A stretch of DNA of 64,000 nt from Paragonimus westermani (GCA_008508345.1 QNGE01001703.1:85855-149854); one strand, 5' to 3'; shown: positions 11,231-26,400, counted from the first letter of the stretch. Notes: a model not told the origin generated them from the letters alone. Made by a program: numbers and translations.

Positions 11231-14200
11231 AATTTTCAAGGCTACGCTGGGAATTTTTACAAGACATATTTTAGCGTTTGGTCCCATACACGAGTACAAC
11301 CGCATCAACATTACGGAATGCCGAGCAATGTTGAGAGAACTGCTTAGTAAAATTAGACACCCATGTTGACTGTTGAAAGATAAAAGTTTTATTCTCCGCA
11401 AGCTTCATATCAAAAAGGTAACATCGACTCCAACCAACACAATGTCGTTTCACTGAGCAGCACTAGCAGGAAGCTATTGTATATATCGGTAGTCATTTTC
11501 ACAAAACTTAGACAGTGCATTTAGCATGTCCAAACGCTAGTAAACGCAGTAAGTTTATTCCATTTGTAAAATATTGGAACAGCTGTTTCACATTCCCTCT
11601 GTTTCCGTCGCTGTGTGACTATTGCAATTAATCGCATCGGTGTTTTGTTAGCAGTACATGAGACAAAGTCGAACTTTCAACATACTATAACGTGACTGCT
11701 TTTCGGTCTAGCATCTTACGATGTCATGCGCCAACCTATGCTTACCAATCCGTGAGGTAGTTTTCCTGTTAGCTAAACTGTTTTGAAATAAGGAAAACCC
11801 GCACCAATTCTACTTGTCTCCGCTTATTTTAAAGCGTATGTAAAGTTGACTAGATCAGTAGAGTAGAGTAACATGTCTAGTGTCCTGTGATTGGGTTGAC
11901 TTACACGAAGGATTAACATTAGATACTTTGTAGCGTTCCCGTTCTAGTTCAAACTGCAAAAACAACGGTTGACTTGGTCTTCTGTGAAAAAACCGTTATT
12001 ACTTATCACCAGGTCAACCTTACAGAGACATTGCGATTTGCATGTGCAGTTGTTCTCTCCCATTTCTCTTTGGACAGTTTGATTTCCCCGGAGCAAATGA
12101 AACAAAGTACTCTTAGCTTTACTTCTTATCAAAAAACCATTAAAACTGTTTTGCTTAAAACAGTATTCTACCAAATCAGAAGATAACTGATCTTGGTGAA
12201 TGGCTGATATATATATTCATAGCATCTGCCAAATTTGCCTGTTCCAATTTTTCCCCGGCAGCTTCCCGAGGATAAGGCTGCTTGAAATGTGGCGAGACAA
12301 CAGTAACTTGGGCGGTGCAGCTGATTCATCCAATTTAATAACCCAAAAAATGCAGGACAACGCCATATCTTGTTGAGACATAAGTAAGAGCATTTGTGTT
12401 ATATAGGTTTTGTACGCCTAATGCGAATCGTTATAATGTAGTCCGAAGCAGCCATGATAGGAATGTCTATTGCCGCAGACTCAACACATCTGAAAGATGA
12501 GCTGTGCAAAATCACAATTAACTCCAGTACTGTTTAACTAGTAGTTATTTGCGTCCACTGCTATTGAGGCCCTGACGTAGCCTGGTTGATTTTGATCACT
12601 TTAATAGTATTGCAATCATTCAGTTTTTTGTTGATCACAATCATAGGATGAGTTGTCTCCAAATTGTTAGTGGAAAAATTAGAATGGTTTCTTAGAATTT
12701 CCACATCAAAACTCCCATCACATATCTTACAACCAAGAAATGCTGATAACCCCCTTAACTACCTCTAATTCATGCCAAACTTTAGGGATGTTACCAAAAA
12801 ACAAGGCAAAATAAATATCAGCTTCAAGCAATCGTTTGTGTATATTTACACGATTTCTGCCGATTGTAGCTGGTCAACTGGGTGTAATTCCTTGTCGCGC
12901 GAATTGAGGTTGTGGTATGTTTTTTTGATTCACATGATTGCATTCACTCTTTTACAAATCGTGTAAATTGCTGAATTGCGTGAGACCTAATTCCTCATTG
13001 ACCAAGGATTTATTGTTCTTCACTGCATTCATACTTTTTACGCCTTATCAGCTATGCATTAATGTGAAATTATTCAAGTGATTACTGCTCCCTTTTTAAT
13101 GGAGTAGATTATGGAATTCCGTTAACTGGTCAAAAACTTATAACGATAAACCAGATTGTTAAGAAGCGCAAACACTAAAAACTTACTTCTAGTGGAATCG
13201 ATTTTTCATTAAGCAGACGTGTTATTCACTTTTTAATTCAGAGTAGAATTGTTTGTTTGCCTCGTGGACTTTCTATATGTAGAACAGATTTCTTTCTCTA
13301 GAACTGGTGACTCCATTTTGTTTGCAGATTGTACCATACCGTCGAAGGTGATCACAGGGATACTCTTGTAGCTGATATATTTTTAAGCCCAAAGTAAACG
13401 AAAAAATATGCCTAAAAATGACTAGACAAAACTTCATGTAGCAAAATGCAGCTTATCTGCAGATGCTCTCGTGTTAATGATCGAAGAGAACTATAAAGCT
13501 ACTCTGAAGTCATATGGATGATGGCGAATTAAAAACTTCTCTATATATTATATTACGAAATCATATCTTCCAAAAAATGGCTTGGTTTCCAAGTAACCTC
13601 CAAAAATAAATTTTAACCTTGAATTTTATTCTTTCATGACATAATATACTGAAACTTATATTTGGCCCACGTGTTTCTCTTTTCACTGAATAGCTTAGTT
13701 ATTTTTTTAATGCACCAGTTCTGATGGGCTTCTTCAAGCTTGCTCTGAAGGCAAACGCTCGGGTGCTATGTTACCTACGGTTTGACAGCGAATACATTCC
13801 CGGGTGAAGGCTAAGGTCTTCCGCGTTCTTCTGGAGTTTTGGGCATCTTTTCTGTTTGTGCTGGTTGTCCGTGATTTGTACATTCAAGCGCTAGCCATTT
13901 TTCTTTGTCATTAATCAGCAGTTCATAAATTAGTCTCAAAGATATCTTGTGATAAAAATCTCTTGGTCTTAGATGAACTAATGCTTGAAGGTCATTGATG
14001 ATGACATAAGTTTCAACTCGAACTTCACTCACATGTGATCTCAGCCGTCGCAGTCGAATATGACTTCCACCCAGCATCATTCGGTAAGGAGCATCAGGCT
14101 CGAGTAATGCATATCATGGCCACGACCTGTCGCGAGGTTATCGACTGAAGTTATTGTGTCTGCAATATAGACGATCGGGTAACCAGGCCACTGCTCACAA

Positions 14201-16697
14201 GCAAAAGTAGTTAAGCGTTCGGTCGTTTGGCGATGCCTAATGTGAGGTCAATGGCATCGTGGCCAACAAAGTTGCATCAAGAAAACGTGGCCGGAGTTTC
14301 AATTCTGGTTATTGTGAATGTATGCATTACTGACAAGCTCTGCTGACAGCAAACCTCAAGTTCAATGCCCCTCTTCAAAACATTTTGAACAAAAAGTCTA
14401 TTTGAATGGAAGGGCTGTGATAAAATGTGAATGTTGTTTAACTTAAAATTTTGGATGGTTAACAAATTTATTTCTAGCAGTTTTTTTCAACCACTGAGGA
14501 AAAGTGCAAGAGGGGGCGTTTGTTCTTCTGGTCTCAGTCAGTTTCATAGGCGATCAGGTTGAAAGCCTCCGACATAATTGGTGAATACCCTTGCTTTTCT
14601 CTGAATACATTATCTGTCGCCTGGCAGCATTGAATCCATCCAATAATTGCTAGAGTGAAGTTACACTAACGCGACCAAATTTCACCGCACATTTCCTCAT
14701 CACATTGGACTTTTGGTAGTATCTGTAACGCGAATAAACAATAAAATTATAATCCAGCCGAAGAAGTCTATCAAACACGTTTTATTGACAAGGGTAGGGA
14801 AGTTGAGTTCAGGCGTACAAATACAGGTGTGAAGCTATAAAAACCTGGGCGAGGGACGACATTTTGCAAGTTCCATGCAACGATCCATATAACCACATAT
14901 TTCTGTGAACGTTCAAATGACAGTTGACATTTTCTCTGCAATTTCCAGCCAAATGCAGCAATGGGCTCTCACTTACACTTAGACGCTCAAAGGTGACCAC
15001 GATAAGTCAGTAGTCCTTCATAGGATCCTTTTCTGTTGAAATGTCATGTCTGCTGTGAAAAGTTCGGGTTCATTTCAATTTTACCTTAGGTAAATGCGAT
15101 TTTTTAACTATGTACTTTTAAACAGTAATTTTTGTTGCATTTGTTATCTGCGACATTACTTCAGCATATTGCTTCTCTTAACCCACTGATGACGCAGTGC
15201 CAACTTAAGAGGCACTAACTTTTCGGCAGTTGAAACGCAACCCAGAGCAGTCAACGTGAACTTTGGTCGGCCAAACTCCATAACCACCATCCTGAATTTC
15301 CATTTATTGCCAACACGCCGCCCTGACAGTAATAACGACTGTTCAGCAGTCATTTTCGACTAATTAATAGTTCATTTTGCTCTCTGACAACATGGGCTTA
15401 AATGAAATACACTCCGATGGGCATATATTCGGCCTTACCAAAATGTGCGACCAATATATCGGATTCAGTATTAACAATCCATGCGTATCACAATCAGTAC
15501 ATATTACGACCACTTACCCTTATTTTACTCGAATCTCTTTCCAAATAAACATTATTACGGTTGCACTTAAAAACTCGCAGTGGAACAACTTTTGAAATGG
15601 TTTTGAAGCCGCAGTTTGATGGGTCCTAACGTATATACTTATCTATCAATTGATTGGTTCGGTTGCACTGATTAAAGAAATTACCAGTTCTAACTTAATA
15701 AAAAATACTTACTAAACAAGAGCACTTCAATGAAAAAATGTTTTCTGGCTTAATGCATTTCCATCCTCCGATTAGCACAGTATATTGTTATGTTCTTTCA
15801 CAAATACTTTTAACGAAAGAATATAAAAACACAGGACTATTCACCTTGTGAGGCGTCTTAAAATTCTCAAGTGATAATCGTTTTTCGATCTGATCGAGAA
15901 TCTCGTCATTTGTTTTTATCCCTTTCAAGCAAACAGCTGAACACACAACTCATGAATTACATAGAGAATACACGATACCGAAGCTGTTCACAAAATACAA
16001 TTGACGCATACTCCCAGTGAAAATAACGTAGTATAGATTTACACTTTACAACGAATGTATTGCTTCTACAAACGGTGATTGTCGTGAAAAGAATTCAAGT
16101 TTTCTCAGGTTCATATGAATATACAGAAAAATAACCACATGTTATCATTGGACTGCCAGGCACAATATGGTTCGTCACAAATTATCTTAAATCCGATTTT
16201 ATTCCAGCAGCTCACTTCATTTTTTACTATTTTTTCTGTAATTAGTTTTTGATATCAAGAGGTTTGTGCCGAATTTCAGTTTACATCTTCTTGCTTTCGA
16301 TAAACTTAAAGAGCAACATCAATTAATTTGCATTTTGAAAAAGACATTCTCGTTTGTTCTCTGTAAACTGCCCCAGTGCAATGTTACGTTGAAGTGCGAG
16401 AGTGCCGGTGAGCTTACAAAGAAACGTTTTCTTCCTCACTGCAATTCAATTGAGCAGTTTTTTGCTGGAAGTATGTGAAAGAGTGAAGTGAAATTCGGAA
16501 AACAAGTTGTAGAAAACAGGTCACACTGAGAGTGCCAAACTGACAACCTGGGGTACTGTACATTTGACGCAAAGTGCTATATTCCACAAATTACTCATTT
16601 TTTGCTGTTACCCAAAATTTTTGCGATTTTTCAACTAGTTTTAGTCAACAATGCACTCCTCAGTCTAGGTGTTGTAATAAGTGGTATGAGCGGGTAG

Positions 16698-16699
<2 letters not shown>
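11231..16699. other. Unassigned AT-rich stretch
   Basis: No family was recognised on either strand. The longest frame is 89 codons at 13,811-14,080 (-). It has a plausible globular composition (RPRDFYHKISLRLIYELL) but no known motif, and it ends in a Pro/Glu-rich tail. Its frame extends upstream a few codons to a stop without a clear start or splice site. It could be an exon or chance. Nothing else stands out. Confidence 0.5.

Positions 16700-16731
<32 letters not shown>
16700..16731. repeat. (TA)n microsatellite
   Basis: An uninterrupted run of 16 TA units. It is a simple sequence repeat, likely length-variable between individuals. Confidence 0.95.
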
Positions 16732-16734
<3 letters not shown>

Positions 16735-19700
16735 GTCTTGACGGGCATGCAAAAAACCACGTCTGTTCTTGTCAGAAAATAATGCAATTATACGGTATGA
16801 AGACCAAACATGAAAAAACAGTCATTTCAAGATATAAAAATTTCATAAAATCAGAGGTCCTCTGAAGACAATGGAAGATAGCATTCTCCACGGAAGGACT
16901 TCAAAAGTTGAAAATACATCGCAACTGCCAAAAGATGGCCACTTTTAACCCGTTCAACTGCACGGATACTTCTGATATCCATACAGTTACCCACTGGCAA
17001 TTCATCCCATATAATCTCGCTGTAAAATGATACGCTTATGTTAATCATAAGTTTGTTTGAACCATCAGGCAATTCTAAATAGTTTTGCAGATAAAAAATG
17101 AACTTCAAAAGTGTGCATTTACTGTTTGTTAGAAGCTACTTACTTGAAAAGTTTAAATTTCTGACCCACTGTCTTTAGTCAGAATAGTGGTACTTGTTTT
17201 TCACACGGATATTCTAAAGTTTTATCTTGCGGTACACCGGCTATATTCAATTTGGTCTCGAAAGGTTATTTTACAGACAGACATTGCCTACGAACATACC
17301 GTTGAGGGAGACATCAGCGGAATGGTCGAACAGTCGGTCCCACACAACACACCTAGTGCACTCGTATAGTGGCAGTGTACTAATAACATTCCGGTTTTTA
17401 CTGGTGATTAATTTTGAGTTATTCTCTGACATCTCAAATGTAGTCACCCAAAATGAAACCCTGTCAGCAAAAGCAGATCAATAAACTGTTCCGCTTTTCT
17501 ACATTTAATCGGTTATAGGCATGAGGGTGGTTTTTTGCAGTTTTCCGTCCACCTCAGTCTAACACAGTGCGATCGATATTGTTGGTTGTACAGTTTTACG
17601 CGGTTTGATCGAAACTCTGTTTTATCAAGTTGGGCGACTGCGTCACTAATAATCTGCAGAAAGAACTTAAAACTATAACAAATATTCTCCAATGAACTGT
17701 CATCTGAGAAATTTGTAGATGCCGACAACTGAATGTCAAAAGCTCTGAATATTCAGGCTGTTAAAATCAGAAAACGCACACCGCAGCGGTCCATCTAACG
17801 AATGCTCTCAGAAACAGTGAAATCTACTGTAACGTGTAAGTACGTAGCTCTACAGTTGCGGCTGTTTTAATCTCCTAAATGACCACGCTTTCACATTTAG
17901 AGACAGTGTATCCAAATGTTTCGAATATCACGTCGTGTATAATTCCACCTGGTGTTGAAGTGATGTTTTTGTGGAAAGGACTGACAAAAAGAGATCTTAA
18001 TGAATGTCCGGACACATTCAGAAATGACTGAAAAGACAGTGACGCAATGACATCAATATGACAAATTGCTTTCCAGCATGTAGTATCATGGAGTACTCAA
18101 GATCTCGTAACAAAAAATCAACTTGAATCACTCAACCCCACAGAGAAGCGGGTTGCACTTAACAAAAAATGGATGTGAATTAATGAGTTGCGTTGTCTGT
18201 GAGACGTTACTTATGCAAATCATCAAAATTACTGTCGTTCAAATGCAAACTAAAACTCCCCTAAATGTGAGGAACGTGACCATATGGGAAGTGTTGATCT
18301 GCAATCCGCAGAAAATGACCGCCCAAAATAGTTGACTTGAACCGAATTTAAATGTTCAGCCACCGCTGTTTGCACTTGATCTCAAACCTGGATGAAGCCA
18401 GTAAATAAATGTAGAGTGGGTCATGAGGCGGACAAGTGATCGCCAATGTCAAGCGAGAATTTGGGTGCAATCGTTAAACGTACATCACACTACCGGTAGA
18501 AGCCAATCTTTGTTAAACTAATCAAACACCTAAGATACATTTCAATTTTATAGCATCTCAAGCCGTTTGGATGAAAACGTGATATCAGTGGGTGTGGATT
18601 ATGTTGAATCATCGTGTTCAGCATGCACCGGCACACATCCCATGAGTAGAAATTTGACGGAATATATAATCTTTTGTAGCTTTGACACTAACTGCGTCAT
18701 TCTTCGATTATTTTGGCTCAAGCGTGAGCACAATCAATAAACAGAATCAAAAAAAGCTGGCTCATTTCTAATTATTCTTTTCTGAAGTACAAACCACTCA
18801 ATGTCTAATGTTTTGAGTTAGGCATAGGAACTCATTGAACACACCTTCCCAATTACGATTTCTAATCGAAAATCATCTTCACTAATTTCAACGTCAGCGC
18901 CAGTTGCTACCCTTTTGGTTGATATTTAGTTAAAAAGGATGCCACAGCAGACACGTCTAAAGGCTATCAGTCGACCGGTTATTTTGTCAACACATCCATT
19001 TGGAAAAGCGTGATATTTACAAATTACGTTTCATGTTCAATCCAGTCGTTCGGTAACGAGTATACATGTTTGCTTTAATGTCCCAGCATTGTTGCTGACA
19101 ACATTTCACTGAACAATATTTGATTTCGAATTGACCTTTGTTATAATAACTTGAGTGGTTCAAGGTCAGTTCTTGCAATCGTTCTGGTGTAACCAAACCA
19201 CTTAATGGGCGTACTACCTGAATATTTAATGAATAACGCTCATACTTTCAGCGTTCTTATAAAAAAATGTTTTTTAGTTTCAATCAGCGCCACAACCCGT
19301 AAGATATTTTTTTCATTGAAACTGTCATTCACTGCAGGACGTTGTTATTAGTTTCTGCAAATTTGTAATGGTAATGTGAATATGGCGAGAGAAAGATGAG
19401 ATCCTGAAGACTGTGTGTTTAAAGTTGGAGGCTTATCAACAACTCTTTGTTGTTTCGTCAAGCTGAGTTGTCAGCATAACCACATCGCTGCTACAAACCA
19501 TTTATAAATAGATTACAAGGCGCTGATATGTTTCATCGCCAGTGATACAGTAAGTTGCAAAATAACACTTCTAAGTGATTATAAATACAGTGGTTGCCTT
19601 GTTAACACCCACCTAGTGAATTATCGACAGTTTTTGGTCAGCAATTTAACAAGATGGATTTTGGTCCATTTAATGAAATGTGATGAGCACACGTCTACGA

Positions 19701-22340
19701 GCTCACAGGTCTTTGGAATTCGACGACATGAATTTTTCAGTAATTCACTTCTTATCTTCGGCGCTATCTTCTGGTTTCTCTAGGAAATTGTACAAAATGC
19801 TATGGCACGCTGAAACGGATGATAACCAGTTGAAAAAGTACTGTAATTACATTTCTTTAATGAAAATATTTCAACGCCTTACTGATAATTCTTTTCAGAG
19901 TTCTGCTACTAGATTTGCCCATACTAGTTTTTCTGATTACATTGAAATTAATCACAAATTCTAGTTGACATGTTTAAAAATCTAAACAGCGAAATGCAAG
20001 ATTATTTTGAGCATGAAAATGGTCAACTACAGCGTCATAACGATGATGTCTAAATGTGTATCGGTTGATTATGTGCTGCCATTATGCACCGATAAATATA
20101 ACCCACATATGGACAAGACCTGGCAGCCACTAAGTCTAGTTTTCTGGTTTTACCTAGCTGTGTAACGTTAACTCATAAATCTGAGCATGTCTACCACAAC
20201 GAATTCAGAGCACTTTCGACAGGATGGTCTCTGGCTAGTTTGTTGCCAATAAATAAGTTGATGCTTTGTTGAACAATGTGCTGGTTGCACTGTGGGCTGC
20301 CGAATGGGACTTTTACATATAAACCTTTCTAGTGGCAACAATCATAGTTTCACAGTCAGCCTCAAAAACAGTTGAGCCTCAAAATTCCAACATGTTCGGT
20401 AAATTTATTGAGGTTCTGTGGACTATCCCTAACACATTACGATTGCCAATTGATGGAGCAGATACACTCAGGTTGTTAACCACCACAATTTGAAGAAATT
20501 TCAGGCCATAGTAATGACAAAAACCTGCAAGATTAACGTAAAGAAACATAAAACAGAGCAAACAGACCAGTTGTCAATTTACAGCATGGACCTGAGCAAG
20601 TCTGGTGAGGTCAGTGGCATCGCTGGAGCACGTGGGGGGAGTGCCAAATAGTCAGGTTGTGGCTGGCACAGTTATGTGGTTCGAACTTGGTCGAACATCA
20701 TATAGCTTGGGATGGATGGTCACGGTATACAGAGAGATTGCATGGGCATGCAGATATGAATCCTAGGGTATGGTGGAGTTGGTCTTGTATGCTGATGTCA
20801 TACTCACAGTGGTCAATTTTACTTTGACTGATGAGGCTGGTAAGCTTTTTGAAAATTTTGCCTGGCTTTATTCAAGCTCACTCATTTGAGAACCGATTTC
20901 TCGAAAAATAGGCCTTAGTACATCAATGATCAAAACCTGCTGAGAGACTGACAAATCCTTTCCGATAGTTGCTTATTGGTTCAAAGTAACACTCCACAAG
21001 AAGAACAGATAGTAAAAGAAATTAAAACCCATGCAAAGAGGCCGGCAAAAACAACGAAAAAAAGTTGTCTCATTTGGCAAGGCTACTTCCGGAGTTGGCA
21101 ATTTCAGTGTCACCTGTGAGCTTTTCGTTGGTTATCTAGCTGCCGGCTCACCTTTGCGAGATAAACGAGTAGCAATGGACATGCGCTCCCACATCTGACC
21201 AATTTTCCACTTCATCCAGAAATGTGAACTTTTAACTATGAACCTCTCAGAGTGATCATTCGTAGTAAGCATTCTTCCAGTGTATTTCAACGCACTCTAT
21301 TCAGTAGTCAGAATGTGAACTTGTTTTACCTTGGAAGCCAGACATGAGAGAAAATGCTATATTTTCAGGCTTAAAAAGTAAGTCTGTGGAAACGAATACG
21401 TTTAACTGTTCGAGTATTTTTTTAACGGGCTATCCCCTGAGCCGATCTGTTTGATCTGTAACGCATCTAAAGTAGATAGTCCCTCGTAGTCCTGTATTTC
21501 AAGAGCAACAAATTATCTAGTACGGTTTGGGGGTCATCACTCTGTGAACTCATTTCAAATAATCCCTCATCTTAAAACTAATGGTTTTAACTAGTTTCGG
21601 TATAACGGAGTCGGGCCGTGAACATCTTCTCGAACAACAAGCCTAGAGTTAAGTTTGTTGCAATCCCATGGTTTCCTTAAACCACATTCCACTGAAAGTG
21701 AGGCTGGATACTTCAAGCGGAATAAAATTACTTCCACTGCATTTTTTGCCCCACTACAGACGGTGCCAATTTGAGCTCTCTTTTCAAAGTTGACGTCAAA
21801 CATTTCTGTCAGTAATATCTCGGTGACTTAGGAGTTCTGAATACACACACTAATTTCTGGTATTCACATAATCTACCAAGTTGAAAAGGCTGAAGCTGTC
21901 TTCTATATCCAATGAATTCAGTCGGTATTTGAACGATTCCAATGTCGCCACTAGGCGCTGGGCTAAGGTTAGTTGGGGCAAATTGTAGACAGATATCACC
22001 AGTTTGCGCCGTGTGACCGAATTGACGATATGTCTATAATGCATGCAATTTTCCCGGAACAAGTTCAGTCAGTTGTCAGGGTTATTTCTAAAAACTGTTC
22101 TGATTGCTTTCCCTAACTTTCTTTGTGTCTGTGTTTCCGCTTCAGTAAACAGCCGCTCAACATTTTCGGACTAATATTATGGTGGCGTGCGTTCATAAGG
22201 ATAGACCCAACTTGCTCAGCAATGTTCAGACAATGATCCTCATCACCTCGTTAGAGATGTATTTCAGGGAAATAAACTTTCTTGTAAATATTTGAAAAGA
22301 TAGGTCGGAAATATTTTTGCGCAACGTATCTTTTGAACAC
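16732..22340. other. Unassigned stretch
   Basis: No gene was recognised. The 94-codon frame at 19,680-19,964 (+) has a balanced composition and starts with two Met codons, but no family comes to mind. A 39-codon frame at 20,770-20,889 (+) contains LVLYADVILT, faintly like an RT catalytic box, without any flanking RT motif. The 70-codon frames on the minus strand near 21,600-22,060 lie downstream of the next PLE and may be its 3' tail, but I cannot show that. Confidence 0.5.
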
Positions 22341-22349
22341 ATTTCACTG

Positions 22350-23460
22350 CATCTCATTGGGCACACATTGCAGTCTGTGGGTCCACATAGCAAAGTACAA
22401 CGGAAATTTGGGGGCTGAACAACAAAATCGACAACCACACAAACATGCAAACACACATCCATACATACCAGTTATCAGGACAATCCAATGCTGCTGAACA
22501 AGTCTTTCTGTAGGCAGAAAGGTAGCTGTCATTTTCCAACTGCTACCGCCTCCGCGAACCGGACAAGCCCTCCATTTTCATTGCATGACGTGCCGGAAAG
22601 GCCTTTTCCAAGCTTAACTAGAGACAACATGTCAGCAGGTTTTGAGCAATCGACGATGCTGTTTCCTTGAGAAATATCGCATTCTGACTGGAGTCTGACG
22701 TTGTGATGTCCGTGGGTGTTTTGCGGACCCAAACTACAAAGTGTTCCTTAACCCGTTTTGTTCTGCCCATAAAAGTGGCAAGACACTCAAAAGAATTCAT
22801 AAATGATGTAGGATTCAGTATTAAGCGGTAGAGCTGTTTTTAATGGTGATGTTGGGGCTCGTCTGATGATGAACAGTATGACCAGCTTGGCTGCATAAAC
22901 CGTGCATATCGCGGCCGCTGTTATACGGGTTTTTAACAGAGTGACAACGTCATCACCCTTGTATGGCAGACGAGGTAGACATTCATTCTGGAAGCTGTTG
23001 AAGCCACCGCAACAGCCGGCTCCTGGTTGCTGAATTTCACCACAAATGTTGATATCCACTTTTCTTGAACTTGATTCTCTACAACAACACCTTTTTGCCA
23101 ACGTTCTCTTCAAACAGGCTCATCTTGTACTAGAACAAGCTTGTACTAGATCGCCACAAAACTGTGAAAGAGTAGGTACTGTCCTGTCCAATTGTGACTT
23201 TGGTAAACGGACTACAGTATGGAGTTTTTGCTCGCGTGCTCCATCAGAATATCCAAAAACGTCTGGATTTCACCTTGTTCGTGCTCAATGGTCAAGGTAA
23301 TTTTGGAATTTACTTTGTTCTTTGAAACGCGTATACTGGTTGCCGTCTTCTCCATGTTGGTAAATAGCGAGATATTGTTGGTGTAATACCGGTAGACGTC
23401 AGTCTGACTGATGACAGCATCTGCGCTCTCCGCTAGAAGAGCAACAAAAAATCTCATCTA
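22350..23460 (-). pseudogene. Penelope-like element: RT palm, connector and GIY-YIG, degraded
   Basis: Reading the minus strand downwards from 23,460 gives a decayed catalytic box, YRYYTNNISLF (family YVDDIxxxx). Then come KVNSKITLTIEHEQGEIQTF and LDILMEHASKNSI, the RT tail. The thumb and connector lie in the frame 23,113-22,787: CLPRLPYKGDDVVTLLKTRI and later YAAKLVILFIIRR, as in PLE connectors. The GIY-YIG part continues in other frames with ECLATFMGRTKR (family YIGRTxR), VKEHFVVWV, SSIAQNLLTC and LVRFAEAVAV (family LLRxAEAxAI). It ends near 22,470 with a trace of the CVQKxxV box. At least three frame changes and lost aspartates show it is dead. The order RT then GIY-YIG matches the family, so identity is well supported even though each box is degraded. 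Confidence 0.82.
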
Positions 23461-26400
23461 GTAGCTGGCCGAGTGACAGTTCCCTGGAAGTACTCAATTA
23501 CACGAACGTTGGCCTTCCGAGACTGGTCGCGTATATTTTGCACATTTGTCAACTGATGACAGTCGCTTGAAAATGCCACTTAGAAATCGAGTTGTAATCA
23601 ATCCCGCAGTCAGTTACTCACCCTGAACGACGTTCACCTACGGTGTTAAACAAGTACCTTGTGATCTTACAGAGGACCGTTGCCTGGCGGAAGCAACAAG
23701 CAAGTACGCAAACGGTAAGGCTTCCAATCAGATGTGATAGGTCGTGGATTAACTATGACTAATTATGTTTTAACCTGAGCCCGAAACTGAAGAGATTACA
23801 ATATATATCACCGCGACTTCAATCTCAGCCTACTGGTGCTGACATCGATTTCCGCACATGCGGTTTGCATATGTTCTCGCTAAAGAAAAAAGTTAGTCGT
23901 TGTCCTTCGAGAATGTCCCATGCGAAATGTTTTTATTGGTTCATTAAATGCAAATGCTGAACGCTGTCGACGTTAATCTATGCAACGTTGTTACAGAAAC
24001 GAAACCAAATTCTTACATTAACTTTGTACACTGGCGAAAACAATTTTGCTGGAATGTCTTTGGTGTTATTTGGATGGATCAATTACACGGACAGGTATCG
24101 ATTAACTCTGCTAAATGTGGTAGCACAATAGGTACAATGGCGGTTTTTTCCCCTTCATTAGGTGAAAATTCATTTCTTCTATCGTAATGTTAGTTATAGT
24201 TAATTGAGACTCGTAATTTTTTTGATCAGTGCAATTTGTACCAAAATTCCCACTCGACCAATAAAAGAAGGAATATTGTTAACACGCAATCGATTTACAG
24301 TCACTGACTAGACCGACGGTCTTTTTGGAAGTTACACAGATAGAGTTCAATAACCACAAAAGTACTTGAGCAAACTATTTAAGAATCATAATCTTTGCCT
24401 TTTTTTCACCGGTTAAGCCGCTTCATCACTCTTGTCGGGGTCTCCTTGTAATTGATCGGAAATCAAGCTCCGGAGCAGTTAACTTTTTCGCTAATACTAG
24501 CGAAGTTCAGCGGTCATTCTGAAGTGATCAAAATGTATTAAAATATCAATGTGCTTGTTGAAAACTTTCGAACAAGATCCATTGTAATCTGCCTAACTGT
24601 TTCTAGTTTGATTTATCCCGTGCACGAAACCAACTTACTAATAGTTTGATAAATCTCTTGCACTCTGGTGTTGAGGGCAAGATGAGATTTCCAGTTATCC
24701 TGTATCGTGCCCGCTATTCATAGACCAGGTCTAAACTCTCCACATAAACGTTCCTGTTACTTAGTAACGAATTTTTCATGTAGTAAAACGGACATAAAAA
24801 CTGACCATTATAACGACAGTTTCCATATTTCATCTAAACAAGTAAACTTTGTGATTAGTTTAAAGTCCTGACTAAGATGTAGACGGCATACGAACTAGCT
24901 TGCGGCTTTACTCAAAAGCCAAAGATTTTGCAACCAGCCTTCTTGGTGAAAAAAAAAGCGGTATATTAGCGTTCCACCTTCGTTATAGCTAGCCAGTCAT
25001 GCGCTCGCTTTCCGAAGTCGACAGCCAAACCTCGGCCACATTTTCAACAGGCAACCCGGTTGAGCAATACAGTAGCGACAGAACTGTCATATACATACCT
25101 TCAGCAACCTCTGTTTGCATGCAATACTTATATTGGTCGGCCGTTTAGGGAGAAGACAGTACCGTTCTTATCAAACCCGAAAAGTGACCTCTACAGTAAA
25201 ACTACTCCAAAATGTGAATTCATCAGGGGGTTGCTTCTCCTGACCGTCACTTAAGCACCAGAGAAGTTCAGTCTTCTAAAATATTCAGGAATAAGTTCAC
25301 AGTTTCCGCTGGATTTGTAAGGTTTAAGTACACGAATCATCTCGGATTTCGGACTAGCTAGTCGTATCTAATATCACTGAGTCAATAAGTGGTTTTTTCC
25401 TGCCAGCAATGTAGTTTTTTTGTTGATTTTGCAATAAAAGCATGGATGCAGACTGAACTGCCTACCTGTGTCAAGGTTATTATGTTTAACCATCAAGCTG
25501 TATACCATTGCCCGATCTGATTAAGCCTGAAATCAAGTATCTACTCAGTCTTGTGCTGATAGTTGTACATCAGAAAATAGGAAATGTGTAGTGCTTGTGA
25601 CACAAACAGAGTTACTCCGATTACGAACTCACCAACAAGCCAAATCTGATGCCCCATTCTAAACCGAACTCAGCATACCATTTAAAAATAACACCTTGTA
25701 ACAATCCTGTTCGAATTGTACAGTGAACGGCAATTGACGAGTGTAGCTCCGCCATTTCTGTGGAGAACAATTAATTTGCAGATCTTCAGCCAAATTCAAC
25801 GTTATTATTTGAAAGCCAAAAAGAAATACGTATCAGCGACTGTTCACAAACTCTGAGCACATGTGAGTTAATCCTTAAGGTGAAATGTAGCCGATGTTGG
25901 GCATAAGTTCTTCGGAGCCCCATATATCACATATCGAGATGGCAGTTAAATGTCTGGCGTAAATGAAGCTTAGTTTGTGAAGTCTGGCTACGGCAGCTCT
26001 GACGCCGATGTAAACCTTCTATTTAAGCAAACGGTCAAATAGAGTAATCCAGTAACGATGGATTTTTCAGAGGCCAGCTTCTTGTTTCACGCGGTCAAAG
26101 TGATTGTACCGAAATGCGCAAACTACACGGGAGTTCCTGAGTGGCATGGAATCTTACTGTGAAGAAAAGTTGAAAGTCTACAAGTGTGCAATTCCACAAA
26201 TCCGGTGAAAATAATTTTCACAAATATTTTTAAGCCCTTTTTGCTAAGAACCTTTCTTCCCTCATAATGTTGACAAATGAAACGATTTTCAGATTTTAAC
26301 TTCAATTTTACCGCGTAATTTTGCTTGTGCCAACCGAAAAAAAGACAAGTTGGTTATCAGACGTTTACCCAGTTAGACAGAATAGGCTAATATGATATAG

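Noticed and set aside
20770..20889. Short frame with LVLYADVILT resembling an RT catalytic box
   Set aside because: Only one short motif, lacking the second aspartate, and no other RT box on either side in any frame.
22226..22800. Overlapping minus and plus frames of 60-78 codons
   Set aside because: They are frame fragments or opposite-strand shadows of the decayed PLE GIY-YIG domain, not separate genes.
23117..23150. ACAAGCTTGT palindrome with repeated TTGTACTAGA, considered as a hammerhead stem III
   Set aside because: No CTGATGA or GAAA in the right positions on either strand.
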